From NCBI GenBank assembly GCA_016707705.1, contig JADJHD010000022.1, positions 31,173 to 95,172 of the forward strand: a stretch of 64,000 bases of DNA, written 5' to 3'. A program made the translations under genes and the position numbers. The notes below the pieces were generated by a model, which had not been told where the DNA came from, did no database searches, and saw nothing but the letters and a program-made list of their open reading frames with translations. The stretch comes from Bacteroidales bacterium (GTDB lineage Bacteria; Bacteroidota; Bacteroidia; Bacteroidales; UBA4417). Positions 28,409-37,290 of the stretch are shown piece by piece. Position 1 is the first letter of the stretch; each line of letters starts with the position of its first letter.

Positions 28409-29737
28409 TCAGAACCTAACAAAAATACCGGTTTTAATGTTTACTTGATTAATTTTCTTGTTTATGCCCAAATCTTTAAACTGGGAACCAAGTTGAAATC
28501 GATAGTTAGCTTCAGCCAGCAGGCCTGTCTTATCATTGAATGAAATGCGTGTTCCCAGCCCGGCCTGAACCGAAAGCATAAAGCCAGCCAATTGTTGTTT
28601 GCTTATCCAATCGACTGGGTACGTTTCTACAGGTTCGAAAGTAAGTGCCCTGGAACGAATCAGAAATCCGGGAATCAGTCCGGCAGTAAGGAAACATTCG
28701 GTACGCCTGAGCTGAAGAAGGTCATACCTGAATACAAATGGAAATTCCAGATAATGGAAAGAGTTTGAGTTGGAATAGGAGAATTCTTTGGCATCAACAG
28801 GTACATATGTTGAATCTGTAACATAGAACCAAGCTGTATCAATATCGCTGACTGTATAATAGCTTTCAACAGTATCTTTCTTATAAAAACCACCACTGAG
28901 CTGTTTATAGGAGTAATCAAACTCTTCTCCCAGCCTTGTGGAGGCGATTCCCGCCGACAAACTCCAATTTATGAAATCATAACCAATACTGGCAGCTACT
29001 GAATGATTCAGCAGGCTTGCTGAGATTGCTTCATTGTATTTCCCCATCAACTCTTCCGACAGATTTCCATCAGGGGTGTACTTTGGCTTTCCGAGAGATT
29101 GTTCGAATGTTAGGGTTCCAAACCAGCCTCTTTTATTATTGGGCACAATAAACAAGGTGCTGTCGTTGTTTTCCGGTGAAACTCCGGGATTGACCACTGC
29201 CGGCAGAAAGACGGTGTCGCGCATCAGGATGGAGTCATGGACAATTGTCGTATTGGAGAGGAATACAGTATCGGTTCTTAATAAAGTAACAGTATCCGTA
29301 GTTCTGATAAATATGGTATCCTTTCCCGAAATTTTTGAAGAGGATGGCGGCTTAGCCTGTGTTACAGGAGTTTGCACCGGGACAGGGATTACAGGAGGAT
29401 TTTCCTTAATCCTTTCTTTATAGATGACTATCTGGCTGCCCATTTCCCTGAATTTTAGTTCGGGATCATTAAAAATTGTTTTCAGGGCTTCTGATAAAGG
29501 CTGGGATTTAATATTAACGGATATTTTCCTATTGCTAAGAAGTTGCTGGGGATCGTAAGAAAATCGAAGATTGGTTTCTTTACCAAGAAGAATAAGGCAT
29601 TCAGAAACAGTTTTATTGGAAGCCTGTATGCTGACGGTACGATTTAATGCCGAAGGCTGAGCCAATAATGACCCAGCCTTCCATAACAATAGAATCAATA
29701 CTGTAAAACTAACGCAATACCGCTTAGTCAATAGCAT
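28409..29737 (-). CDS. STN-domain outer-membrane beta-barrel protein
   Basis: 442 residues. Signal peptide at about 1-27 (ending SLLAQ). An STN (secretin/TonB N-terminal) domain lies at about 32-112: VSIQASNKTVSECLILLGKE, then FSYDPQQLLS, then LSEALKTIFND. A Pro/Thr linker with repeated DTV motifs (about 115-205) leads to a C-terminal domain of alternating strands that ends in an aromatic residue (TGIFVRF), typical of an outer-membrane barrel of the PorT-like class. No TonB plug domain is present and the barrel is too short for a TonB-dependent transporter. It starts 26 bases after fecR. By analogy with FecA the STN domain may contact FecR in the periplasm, making this a sensor and not a transporter; that is inference. 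Confidence 0.8.
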   Translation of the reverse strand: MLLTKRYCVSFTVLILLLWKAGSLLAQPSALNRTVSIQASNKTVSECLILLGKETNLRFSYDPQQLLSNRKISVNIKSQPLSEALKTIFNDPELKFREMGSQIVIYKERIKENPPVIPVPVQTPVTQAKPPSSSKISGKDTIFIRTTDTVTLLRTDTVFLSNTTIVHDSILMRDTVFLPAVVNPGVSPENNDSTLFIVPNNKRGWFGTLTFEQSLGKPKYTPDGNLSEELMGKYNEAISASLLNHSVAASIGYDFINWSLSAGIASTRLGEEFDYSYKQLSGGFYKKDTVESYYTVSDIDTAWFYVTDSTYVPVDAKEFSYSNSNSFHYLEFPFVFRYDLLQLRRTECFLTAGLIPGFLIRSRALTFEPVETYPVDWISKQQLAGFMLSVQAGLGTRISFNDKTGLLAEANYRFQLGSQFKDLGINKKINQVNIKTGIFVRF

Positions 29738-29763
29738 ATTGTTTATGATGGAGATTAACCAGT

Positions 29764-30777
29764 TTATTTATTCACCAGGTAATCTTTTCCATTATTGACA
29801 AACTGAAGGTTATGAACAAGTTTCAGAACTTCCAGCACGGAGTCGAGCGATTCGTTATCGAATGTGGCAGTTAGTTTTAGTTGACAAAGATCTTTATCAG
29901 CCAGACTGAAGGTAACACCGTACTTTTGGCCGATTGCACCTAAGACTTTATCGAGGGAGGTTTCACTGAACACAAGAACTCCGGTTTTCCAACTGAGGTA
30001 ATTGGGTTCATCATTAACGAGACGTGCAATTTGTCCGGTGAGCCGATCAAAAACGCCTTTCTCGCCTTTTGTGAGAGTAACCTGTCCCAGGATATTATCT
30101 GACTTATCTACATGATAAAAAAGAACTTTACCTGAATTTACCACTACTTCGATCCGGTTTGATTCAGGGTATGCCTTCACGTTGAAGGAAGTACCGAGAA
30201 CTTTTATCCGGGCATCGCCACTTTCAATAATGAAGGGCCTGGATGGGTCATGAGCAATTTCAAAGAATGCTTCTCCCCAAAAGTAAACCTCTCTGTTATT
30301 TCCACCAAATTTTTCGGGAAATTTGATAGTGGAGGCGGAATTCAGGAATATTGTAGAACCATCGGAGAGACTCAGTGGTGCTGATGTCGTTGCCCCGCTG
30401 GCAAAGGTTTTTTCGCTGCTGCGATTAAAAAAGAATTGAGAAATTGCCAGCCCAATAATCAGAACAGCTGCAACTCTCATGGCATACCAGCCAATACCCC
30501 TTACAGGCATCTGCCTGACAACAGGTTTGTGATTTCTGGCAGGTGAAGTGGCTTCAATCCTTGATGACACCTTTTCCCATGCACCATTAACATCGAATTC
30601 ACCGGAAGCAACTGTAACACCAGCCAACTTCCAGGTACCCGACATCTCCTCAAAAATTTTCTTGTACTCCTCATTACTTTGAATCAAACCGGAAATCACA
30701 CGTTGTTCATCTGCTGAACATTCGCCAGCAATGAAGCGTGTAATTTTGTTTTTAATATCCCGGTTTTCGAAGTACAT
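29764..30777 (-). CDS. FecR-family anti-sigma factor
   Basis: 337 residues. An N-terminal cytoplasmic sigma-binding region (about 1-90, with FIAGECSADEQRVISG) precedes one membrane helix at about 100-118 (MRVAAVLIIGLAISQFFF). The periplasmic FecR domain follows: LSLSDGSTIFLNSAST, REVYFWGEAFFEIAHD, PFIIESGDARIKVLGTSFNV and VEVVVNSGKVLF-like strands. The C-terminal domain ends in LVHNLQFVNNGKDYLVNK. By family knowledge it holds or activates its cognate ECF sigma factor according to signals passed through an STN domain, which the next gene provides. The 68-base gap to the upstream sigma gene contains the 41-base promoter-like element. Confidence 0.93.
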   Translation of the reverse strand: MYFENRDIKNKITRFIAGECSADEQRVISGLIQSNEEYKKIFEEMSGTWKLAGVTVASGEFDVNGAWEKVSSRIEATSPARNHKPVVRQMPVRGIGWYAMRVAAVLIIGLAISQFFFNRSSEKTFASGATTSAPLSLSDGSTIFLNSASTIKFPEKFGGNNREVYFWGEAFFEIAHDPSRPFIIESGDARIKVLGTSFNVKAYPESNRIEVVVNSGKVLFYHVDKSDNILGQVTLTKGEKGVFDRLTGQIARLVNDEPNYLSWKTGVLVFSETSLDKVLGAIGQKYGVTFSLADKDLCQLKLTATFDNESLDSVLEVLKLVHNLQFVNNGKDYLVNK

Positions 30778-30788
30778 ATTTACTTTTT

Positions 30789-30829
30789 TACGCTATTAAG
30801 ACAACTGAAAAGGAGTTTACCCCTACAAG
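30789..30829 (-). promoter_or_regulatory. ECF-like promoter element, copy 1 (fecR)
   Basis: Minus strand reads CTTGTAGGGGTAAA, 13 bases, then TGTCTTAATAGCGTA. It lies between the sigma gene stop and the fecR start, ending 11 bases before the fecR ATG. It is 33/41 identical to 24717-24757 without gaps. The GGGGTAA and GTC cores resemble -35 and -10 boxes used by ECF factors, which suggests autoregulation. Confidence 0.65.
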
Positions 30830-30845
30830 CATTAAAAATATTTTT

Positions 30846-31424
30846 TTACTTTATCCACATTGAATTGATAATCAGTAATATAGTTGGTATAAATTCTCTG
30901 AGATAATGTCTCAGAAAATCCAAAGCACGAGTCATTTGGGTTTCAACGGTCTTAACATTAATACCCAGCTTATCAGCAATTTCGTGATACTTGAGTCCTT
31001 CGAAACGGCTTAACTGGAATATTTCCCTTCTTTTTTCGGGGAGTTGCATTATAGCTTTGCTCACCTGTTCCGAAAGTTCGGCATCTGACTCATAATGATT
31101 GCCTCCGGATACCTCATCAACTTCGAACCCTACGAAATCGACATACTTTCTCTGGATTTCCAGGTGACGGATATGGTTGAGGGAATGGTTACCTGCAGCC
31201 TTGTAGAGATAACTTTTAAGTGAAGTGGTAATTACCAGATCTTCACGACGGATCCACATCTTGCAAAACAAATCCTGGACTATCTCCTCAGCAATGAGAG
31301 GATCAAGGACAAACCTCAGGGAATAGCCGCATAGTTCAGAATAATAGGCCCTGAATATCCTTTCGAATATTTTACGGTCTCCATTCTTAAGGCCAGTAAT
31401 TAATATGAGGTCTTCTTCTGTCAT
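30846..31424 (-). CDS. ECF-type RNA polymerase sigma factor
   Basis: 192 residues with sigma region 2 (YYSELCGYSLRFVLDPLIAE, EEIVQDLFCKMW) and region 4 (LPEKRREIFQLSRFEGLKYH, EIADKLGINVKTVETQM). Regions 1 and 3 are absent, as in all ECF factors. It directs RNA polymerase to a small set of promoters. The next gene is its FecR anti-sigma factor and a candidate target promoter lies between them. The last ~15 residues are hydrophobic (PTILLIINSMWI), a little unusual. The Bacteroidota FecI-like subgroup is likely. Confidence 0.95.
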   Translation of the reverse strand: MTEEDLILITGLKNGDRKIFERIFRAYYSELCGYSLRFVLDPLIAEEIVQDLFCKMWIRREDLVITTSLKSYLYKAAGNHSLNHIRHLEIQRKYVDFVGFEVDEVSGGNHYESDAELSEQVSKAIMQLPEKRREIFQLSRFEGLKYHEIADKLGINVKTVETQMTRALDFLRHYLREFIPTILLIINSMWIK

Positions 31425-31535
31425 TTAGGCCGGTTGGGGTAATACCAGATTCGTAAAACGATAAAAATGATCAGTTTATAGCTGCAATCACATATAATTC
31501 AAGACGCAAGGAATTCTTTGCTGTCTTTCGGAATA

Positions 31536-31564
31536 CAAACCTAAGTACAATATTCCTATGCAAA
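31536..31564 (-). promoter_or_regulatory. Housekeeping promoter of the ECF sigma gene: TTTG-N17-TAGGTTTG
   Basis: On the minus strand TTTG (31561-31564) and TAGGTTTG (31536-31543) are 17 bases apart. The sigma gene ATG is about 110 bases downstream. It suggests basal expression of the sigma gene from the primary sigma factor. Confidence 0.55.
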
Positions 31565-31586
31565 GTTGATATAATTTCAGGAACAA

Positions 31587-33005
31587 TCAACTATTCTTTA
31601 CCAAAATCCGGGGTTCCATCATATCGAGAATAGCATACCTGATCCCTTCACGACCCAGCCCCGACTCCCTGATTCCTCCGTATGGCATATGATCTACACG
31701 GAATGTAGGCACATCATTTATTATTACTCCACCGACCTCAAGATTATTGAATGCATCATTCATTTCCTGCAGACTGTCAGTAAAAACACCGGCCTGTAAT
31801 CCGAAGCAACCTTCATTCACCCGTTCAATTCCCTGCTGAAAATTGTCGATCTGCTCAACAACCACCACCGGTCCGAAAATTTCCTCACAGCAAACTTTCA
31901 TTCCTATATTGGTACCTGTAATCACGGTAGGTTCATAATAACCGCCATCCCGCTTGCCTCCGCATATCAGACTTGCACCCTCCTCGATGGCCTCCTGAAC
32001 CCATAGTTCAACTCTTCTGGCATTGGCTTCATCAATCATAACAGAGATGTCAGTAGATGAGTTTAGGGGATCGCCTTTAACAAGAGCATTTGTTTTTGCA
32101 GCAAACTGATTAATAAAGGAATGAAAGACATCCTTATGTATATATATGCGTTGAGTATGGATGCATACCTGACCGGAATAGGCGAAGCTTCCGTAAACAC
32201 ATTTATTGACGGCATCTTCAATGTTTGCAGATGAAGAGATAATTACTCCGGCATTGCCTCCCAATTCAAGGACAACTTTCTTGTGCCCGGCGTTTTTCTT
32301 CATATTCCAGCCAACAACAGGTGATCCTGTAAATGAAAGCAAACTGATCCTTTCATCGGTAACAAGTTGATTCCCTATCTGCCTGTTCATGGGCAAAATT
32401 GAGACTGCGCCTTTTGGAAGGGCTGTTTTATCAATAAGTCTGCTGAGAAGCAAAACAGATAATGGGGTAGAAGATGATGGCTTCAGTATGATCGGACAAC
32501 CAGCTGCTATTGCAGGTGCAATCTTATGCACAGCCAGATTCATTGGAAAGTTGAAGGGAGAAATCCCTGCCACTATTCCAACCGGGAAATATTTAACCCA
32601 TCCTTCCTTACCCTTTCCGGCGGGAGTCCAGTCCAGTGACATTGATTCCCTTGGAAGACGACGGCTTTCTTCAGCTGCAACCCGGAAACATTGTATCGAT
32701 CTGTCTATTTCCCCTATAGCATACCGGATAGGTTTGCCTGATTCAAGACTAAGAATCTCAGCAAAGTGTTGCTTATCGGAAGCAAGACCATTAGCCAGTT
32801 CCATTAAGATATCATATTTGCTGAAAGAGGGCAGGTCCTGCAGAGTTACCCTGACTGACTCAGCAGATTTGATGGCTTTCTCCAGTTCAGCGGAACCAGC
32901 ATTGAAGGTCCTGGCGAAAGATTTTCCTGTATAGGGGTTCGTCACTTCCAGAATTTCATCAGTTTCGATGAATTCTCCACCGCAATAAATAGGAAAGGTA
33001 TCCAT
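31587..33005 (-). CDS. NAD(P)-dependent aldehyde dehydrogenase
   Basis: 472 residues, the normal length. It oxidises an aldehyde to an acid. Motifs in order: GISPFNFPMNLAVHKIAPAI (with the cofactor-binding Asn region), KPSSSTPLSVLL, SFTGSPVVGWNMKK, VLELGGNAGVI (general-base Glu), GQVCIHTQRIY (catalytic Cys), EEIFGPVV and MPYGGIRESGLGREG. The substrate cannot be decided; the sequence looks like the lactaldehyde, succinate-semialdehyde or phosphonoformaldehyde group more than the betaine-aldehyde group. It stands alone, between the ECF gene and the divergent ribosomal-protein genes. Confidence 0.9.
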   Translation of the reverse strand: MDTFPIYCGGEFIETDEILEVTNPYTGKSFARTFNAGSAELEKAIKSAESVRVTLQDLPSFSKYDILMELANGLASDKQHFAEILSLESGKPIRYAIGEIDRSIQCFRVAAEESRRLPRESMSLDWTPAGKGKEGWVKYFPVGIVAGISPFNFPMNLAVHKIAPAIAAGCPIILKPSSSTPLSVLLLSRLIDKTALPKGAVSILPMNRQIGNQLVTDERISLLSFTGSPVVGWNMKKNAGHKKVVLELGGNAGVIISSSANIEDAVNKCVYGSFAYSGQVCIHTQRIYIHKDVFHSFINQFAAKTNALVKGDPLNSSTDISVMIDEANARRVELWVQEAIEEGASLICGGKRDGGYYEPTVITGTNIGMKVCCEEIFGPVVVVEQIDNFQQGIERVNEGCFGLQAGVFTDSLQEMNDAFNNLEVGGVIINDVPTFRVDHMPYGGIRESGLGREGIRYAILDMMEPRILVKNS

Positions 33006-33190
33006 GATTCAGTCTTAAGGGTATAAAAATACAATTCTCTTTGAAAAGCTGTTCATTTAAGCATAAAGCCCTTCCCTTGCCTCAGTATTAAAGGAAACAC
33101 CTATCTTTGTACAGCCCTGACTCAGTGCCTGAACTATTGGGTTAAGGGTGAATATTTCAAGTTTCTGACAAAAATTTGATGAACAAGCAC

Positions 33191-33219
33191 TTGTTGATAA
33201 ATATTTTTTACTACTTTTG
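33191..33219 (+). promoter_or_regulatory. Promoter of rplU-rpmA: TTG-N18-TACTTTTG
   Basis: TTG at 33191-33193 and TACTTTTG at 33212-33219 are 18 bases apart, followed by C. This is one of the best matches in the window to the Bacteroidota -33/-7 consensus, 38 bases upstream of rplU. Confidence 0.75.
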
Positions 33220-33257
33220 CACTCCAATTTTATCAGGAATCCCATAATCATTTGAAA

Positions 33258-33569
33258 ATGTACGCGATAGTTGATATAGCCGGACAGCAATTCAAGGTTG
33301 AAAAAGACCAGAAGATTTTCGTGAACCGTCTCACCGGAGACGCCGGTTCAAAAGTTGAATTTACCGATGTTTTGCTGGTTGACAACAATGGCAAGGTAAG
33401 CGTTGGTGCTCCCCTGGTATCCGGGGCAGTTGTAAATGCAACGATATTAGCCCATGCACGTGGCGAGAAGGTTAAGATCTTCAAGAAAAAACGTCGCAAA
33501 GGGTATCAGAAGGAAACCGGCCATCGCCAGGATCTGACCCAGCTGAAAATTGAAGGAATAAAGGCTTAA
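33258..33569 (+). CDS. rplU: 50S ribosomal protein L21
   Basis: 103 residues from the ATG at 33258 (MYAIVDIAGQQFKVEKDQKI), the family N-terminus; a TTG two codons earlier is not needed. The C-terminus has the basic, rRNA-binding KIFKKKRRKGYQKETGHRQD motif. L21 binds 23S rRNA in the large subunit. It is followed after 68 bases by rpmA, the conserved pair in bacteria, from a single strong promoter and with a shared terminator. Confidence 0.97.
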   Translation: MYAIVDIAGQQFKVEKDQKIFVNRLTGDAGSKVEFTDVLLVDNNGKVSVGAPLVSGAVVNATILAHARGEKVKIFKKKRRKGYQKETGHRQDLTQLKIEGIKA

Positions 33570-33637
33570 TTCCCTTCCTGCCTTCCGTCAGTAACGGATA
33601 ATAGTTTTGATTGTGCAACTCATAATACAAGAATAAA

Positions 33638-33901
33638 ATGGCTCACAAAAAAGGTGCCGGTAGTTCACAGAACGGTCGTGAATCACATAGCAAACGTTTA
33701 GGTGTAAAAATTTATGGCGGACAGTTCGCAAAAGCCGGAAACATTATCCTCAGGCAGCGTGGAACAGTTCACAATGTAGGACTTAATGTTGGCTTAGGCA
33801 AGGACCATACCATCTTCGCAATGTGCGACGGTATCGTAGAATTCAGAAAACGCAGGAATGATAAATCCTACGTTTCAGTTCACCCGCTCAGCGCCGAGTA
33901 A
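33638..33901 (+). CDS. rpmA: 50S ribosomal protein L27
   Basis: 87 residues. MAHKKGAGSSQNGRESHSKR is the typical N-terminus without the cleavable extension found in Firmicutes, so it reaches towards the peptidyl-transferase centre directly. RLGVKIYGGQFAKAGNIILR and RQRGTVHNVG complete the family signature. It sits after rplU, and a clean terminator follows at 33943. Confidence 0.97.
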   Translation: MAHKKGAGSSQNGRESHSKRLGVKIYGGQFAKAGNIILRQRGTVHNVGLNVGLGKDHTIFAMCDGIVEFRKRRNDKSYVSVHPLSAE

Positions 33902-33942
33902 TATACGCAGCAGTTTAGCTGCGCCTATTATTGACACTATAG

Positions 33943-33978
33943 AAAATCTCCTGATCGGGAAATCAGGAGATTTTTATT
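33943..33978 (+). terminator. Terminator of rplU-rpmA
   Basis: AAAATCTCCTGAT (33943-33955) pairs with ATCAGGAGATTTT (33962-33974) around a six-base loop, and T-rich sequence follows (TATTTTTG). It lies 42 bases after the rpmA stop. Confidence 0.85.
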
Positions 33979-34157
33979 TTTGTATACTCAATCACCGTTA
34001 ATTTCACGCAAGATTTTTTCAGATTGAGTTGTACCCGGACCCAAAGAATCACTGCTGAACATTGAAATATGCCAAACAATTCATCAGCAGTATATTTTCT
34101 CCCATTGCAATAACGACTTGAATTCATTTATCCACAATCCTACAATACCACCTTATC

Positions 34158-35429
34158 ATGCTTGAACTGAATTTCCTCCGCGAGAACCCTCAACTGGTAA
34201 TTGAACGCCTTGCCGTCAAATACTTTGATGCTGCAGCTACTGTTCAGAAGATTCTTGATACCGATGTACTTCGTCGTGAAACTCAAAAACAACTTGATGA
34301 TAATCTGGCCGAATCAAACCAGATAGCGAAGGAAGTCGGAAATCTTTTCAAATCCGGAAAACAGGCAGAAGCTGCCGATCTCAAGGCCAGATCAGCCGAA
34401 CTTAAGGTTCTTGCCAAGGATCTTACCGATAAAACAGAAGAAATTCAGAAGGAATTAAACAATCTGCTGGTGGCTTTGCCAAACCTTCCTCATGCTACTA
34501 CTCCCAAGGGACGCCATGCTGAAGACAATCCGGTAGTATTGCTGGAAGCAGAAATACCTGCATTGCATGAAGGTGCTCTCCCCCATTGGGAATTAGCACA
34601 GAAATATGATATTATTGATTTCGAGCTTGGCGTAAAGCTTACCGGTGCCGGGTTCCCAGTATACAAAGGAAAAGGCGCACGTTTGCAGAGAGCTCTCATC
34701 AACTTTTTTATTGATGAAGCCCTGGCTGCCGGATACCTTGAAATTCAGCCCCCGCTTATGGTGAATGAGGCATCAGGCTACGGAACAGGACAATTGCCCG
34801 ATAAGGACAGCCAGATGTATTTCGTCGGTCTCGACAATTTCTACCTTATTCCCACTGCCGAGGTTCCGGTTACTAATATTTACCGTGATGTTATCCTGAA
34901 AGCTGAAGATTTCCCGGTTAAGAATGTTGCCTATTCATCCTGCTTCCGCCGTGAAGCCGGATCCTATGGCAAGGATGTTCGCGGACTTAACAGGCTTCAT
35001 CAGTTCGACAAGGTTGAAATCGTTCAGCTTCGCCATCCTGATGATTCCTATCAGGCATTGGAGGAAATGAGGGAGCATGTTGCGTCACTTGTCAGGAAGC
35101 TTGAATTGCCTTTCAGAATTATTCGCCTTTGCGGTGGCGATATGAGCTTTACCTCTGCATGGACTTATGACTTCGAGGTTTTCTCAGCAGCACAGCAACG
35201 CTGGCTTGAAGTTAGCTCTGTTTCAAACTTCGAAACCTTCCAGGCTAACCGCATGAAACTCCGATTCAAGGATCAGTCCGGAAAAACAAGACTGGCACAT
35301 ACACTAAACGGAAGTGCTCTGGCGTTACCACGTATTGTTGCAGCACTTCTTGAAAACAACCAAACCCCTGAAGGAATTAAGATCCCCAAAGCCCTGGTAC
35401 CCTATACCGGTTTTGATATGATCAAATAA
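34158..35429 (+). CDS. serS: Seryl-tRNA synthetase
   Basis: 423 residues. The N-terminal ~110 residues form the long coiled-coil arm that contacts the tRNA-Ser long variable arm (KQLDDNLAESNQIAKEVGNL). The class II catalytic core shows motif 2 (YSSCFRREAGSYGKDVRGLN, with RLHQFDKVEI) and motif 3 (HTLNGSALALPRIVAALLEN). The start ATG gives the usual MLELNFLREN. It activates serine and charges tRNA-Ser in the cytoplasm. The TPR gene follows after 28 bases and may be co-transcribed. Confidence 0.97.
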   Translation: MLELNFLRENPQLVIERLAVKYFDAAATVQKILDTDVLRRETQKQLDDNLAESNQIAKEVGNLFKSGKQAEAADLKARSAELKVLAKDLTDKTEEIQKELNNLLVALPNLPHATTPKGRHAEDNPVVLLEAEIPALHEGALPHWELAQKYDIIDFELGVKLTGAGFPVYKGKGARLQRALINFFIDEALAAGYLEIQPPLMVNEASGYGTGQLPDKDSQMYFVGLDNFYLIPTAEVPVTNIYRDVILKAEDFPVKNVAYSSCFRREAGSYGKDVRGLNRLHQFDKVEIVQLRHPDDSYQALEEMREHVASLVRKLELPFRIIRLCGGDMSFTSAWTYDFEVFSAAQQRWLEVSSVSNFETFQANRMKLRFKDQSGKTRLAHTLNGSALALPRIVAALLENNQTPEGIKIPKALVPYTGFDMIK

Positions 35430-35457
35430 TCCTGAAAATGGAAAATTAAACATCCCC

Positions 35458-37290
35458 ATGAAACCGTTAATCGGCTTTCGGTTCTTCATTATTTGCAGCC
35501 TTGTTTTCCTGATTTTCGGGACTGTTCAGGCACAGCAAACTGAAGAACAATTGGGAGCGCAGTATTACCAGAACAAGGAATACGATAAAGCCCTTGCTGT
35601 TTTTCAGGTCTTATTTGAGAAGAATCCTTCACAGTTCAATTACATCTATTACATCAACTGCCTTGTTGAGCTGAAGGATTATGAACAAGCTGCCAAAGCA
35701 ATAAAGCGACAGGCTAAGCAGAATCCCACCGATCCTCGCTTTAAGGTTGATCAGGGCTTCATCCTCATCATGCAGGGTGAAACCCAGAAAGGACGCAAAA
35801 TTTATGAGGAATGTCTCAAGGACCTTTCCGCAGACAGAAATCAGGTTTACACACTTACCAATGCTTTCCTGACCCGCAGAGAGAGTGATTATGCCATCAG
35901 AACTTACCAGAGGGGAAGGGAACTATTAAAGGACCAAAGCCTGTTTGCGCTGGAGCTGGCATATATGTATGAAAGCCTTGGTAATGCCGAACTGATGCTC
36001 GATGAATACCTGAACCTGCTCAGCACTCAGCCTACCCAGATCAGTATGGTTGAAAACCGCCTTCAGGCCTGGCTTAGCCTGGATACTGACAACGAAAAGA
36101 GTGAAACTTTCAGGACTCTGCTTCTGAAACGCACCCAGCAAAATCCTGATGAGATTGTTTACGCAGAACTTTTACTCTGGTATTCGGTTCAGCAAAAGGA
36201 TTTCTCGATGGCTCTCATTCAGGCGAAAGCTCTTGACCGCAGATATTCGGAAAACGGACAACGCATCTTTGATCTGGCAACCCTTGCAGTCAGCAATGAT
36301 GATTATGATGTTGCCCTTGATGCCTATGCATATATCATCAGGAAAAATGCCGATCCGGACCTTGTTCTTGAGAGCAGGATTGAATCATTGAACACAGAAT
36401 TTCAGCGATTCAACAGCAGTTTCTCAAAAGACAAGGCTGTAGTACTGTTGCTCGAAAAGAAATACCAGACCTTGCTCCAGGAACTGGGTCAGAACTCAGC
36501 CACCCTGCCCTTATTGCAAAACCTGGCTCATCTGGAAGCCTTCTATTTAGACAAGACTGACGAAGCTACAGAACTTCTGGAAAGCGCGCTGGAAACTCCT
36601 AACGTACAGGCCAAGAACCTGGCTGCCTGCAAGCTTGAGCTGGCAGACATATACCTCTTCGCAGGTGAACAATGGGAAGCTACTTTGCTCTATTCTCAGG
36701 TTGAGAAAGCATTCAAGAACGAGCCTCTCGGACATGAAGCAAAATACAGGAATGCTAAGCTCTCCTTCTATATAGGGGAGTTTGACTGGGCTAAAACCCA
36801 ACTCGATATTCTGAAAGCAGCCACTTCAAAGCTGATTGCCAATGACGCCATGGAGCTGTCACTGCTAATCGGTGACAATATTGATTCTGACAGCAGCACC
36901 ACCGCCATTTCGATGTATGCCAAGGCAGATTTGCTGATATACAGGAGCAAACTGGATGAGGCTTACGCTGTTCTGGACTCGGTTTCCAATAATTTCCCAG
37001 GCCATCCAATTCTGGATGACGCTCTCTTCAAGAAAGCAGAAATCAGGATAAAACAGGGAAAATTCGAGGAGGCAGCTGCTCTCTATTCCGCACTTATCAA
37101 AGATTACCCATTGGGACTTCTGGGAGATGATGCTACTTTCAACCTTGCCAGTCTATATGAAACCCAGCTCAATAACAAGACAAAGGCCATGGAGCTCTAC
37201 GAAAACCTGATGACTACCTATCCAGGCAGTTTGTATGTAGTGGAAGCGAGGAAGCATTTCAGGGCGTTGAGGAATGACCCGGTTAATTGA
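35458..37290 (+). CDS. Exported tetratricopeptide-repeat protein
   Basis: 610 residues. Signal peptide at 1-25 (FIICSLVFLIFGTVQAQ). TPR and TPR-like helices cover nearly the whole chain, for example QYYQNKEYDKALAVFQVLFE-like at about 33-52, FLTRRESDYAIRTYQRGREL and PILDDALFKKAEIRIKQGKF near the end. No enzyme domain is visible. By family knowledge such proteins are periplasmic scaffolds; in the Bacteroidota several assist envelope or T9SS assembly, but nothing ties this one to a given complex. It follows serS closely. Its end runs directly into a G-rich repeat spacer. Confidence 0.8.
   Translation: MKPLIGFRFFIICSLVFLIFGTVQAQQTEEQLGAQYYQNKEYDKALAVFQVLFEKNPSQFNYIYYINCLVELKDYEQAAKAIKRQAKQNPTDPRFKVDQGFILIMQGETQKGRKIYEECLKDLSADRNQVYTLTNAFLTRRESDYAIRTYQRGRELLKDQSLFALELAYMYESLGNAELMLDEYLNLLSTQPTQISMVENRLQAWLSLDTDNEKSETFRTLLLKRTQQNPDEIVYAELLLWYSVQQKDFSMALIQAKALDRRYSENGQRIFDLATLAVSNDDYDVALDAYAYIIRKNADPDLVLESRIESLNTEFQRFNSSFSKDKAVVLLLEKKYQTLLQELGQNSATLPLLQNLAHLEAFYLDKTDEATELLESALETPNVQAKNLAACKLELADIYLFAGEQWEATLLYSQVEKAFKNEPLGHEAKYRNAKLSFYIGEFDWAKTQLDILKAATSKLIANDAMELSLLIGDNIDSDSSTTAISMYAKADLLIYRSKLDEAYAVLDSVSNNFPGHPILDDALFKKAEIRIKQGKFEEAAALYSALIKDYPLGLLGDDATFNLASLYETQLNNKTKAMELYENLMTTYPGSLYVVEARKHFRALRNDPVN

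Noticed and set aside
32389..32934. 181-codon open frame antisense to the aldehyde dehydrogenase gene
   Set aside because: Shadow frame of a conserved gene; no promoter or motif.
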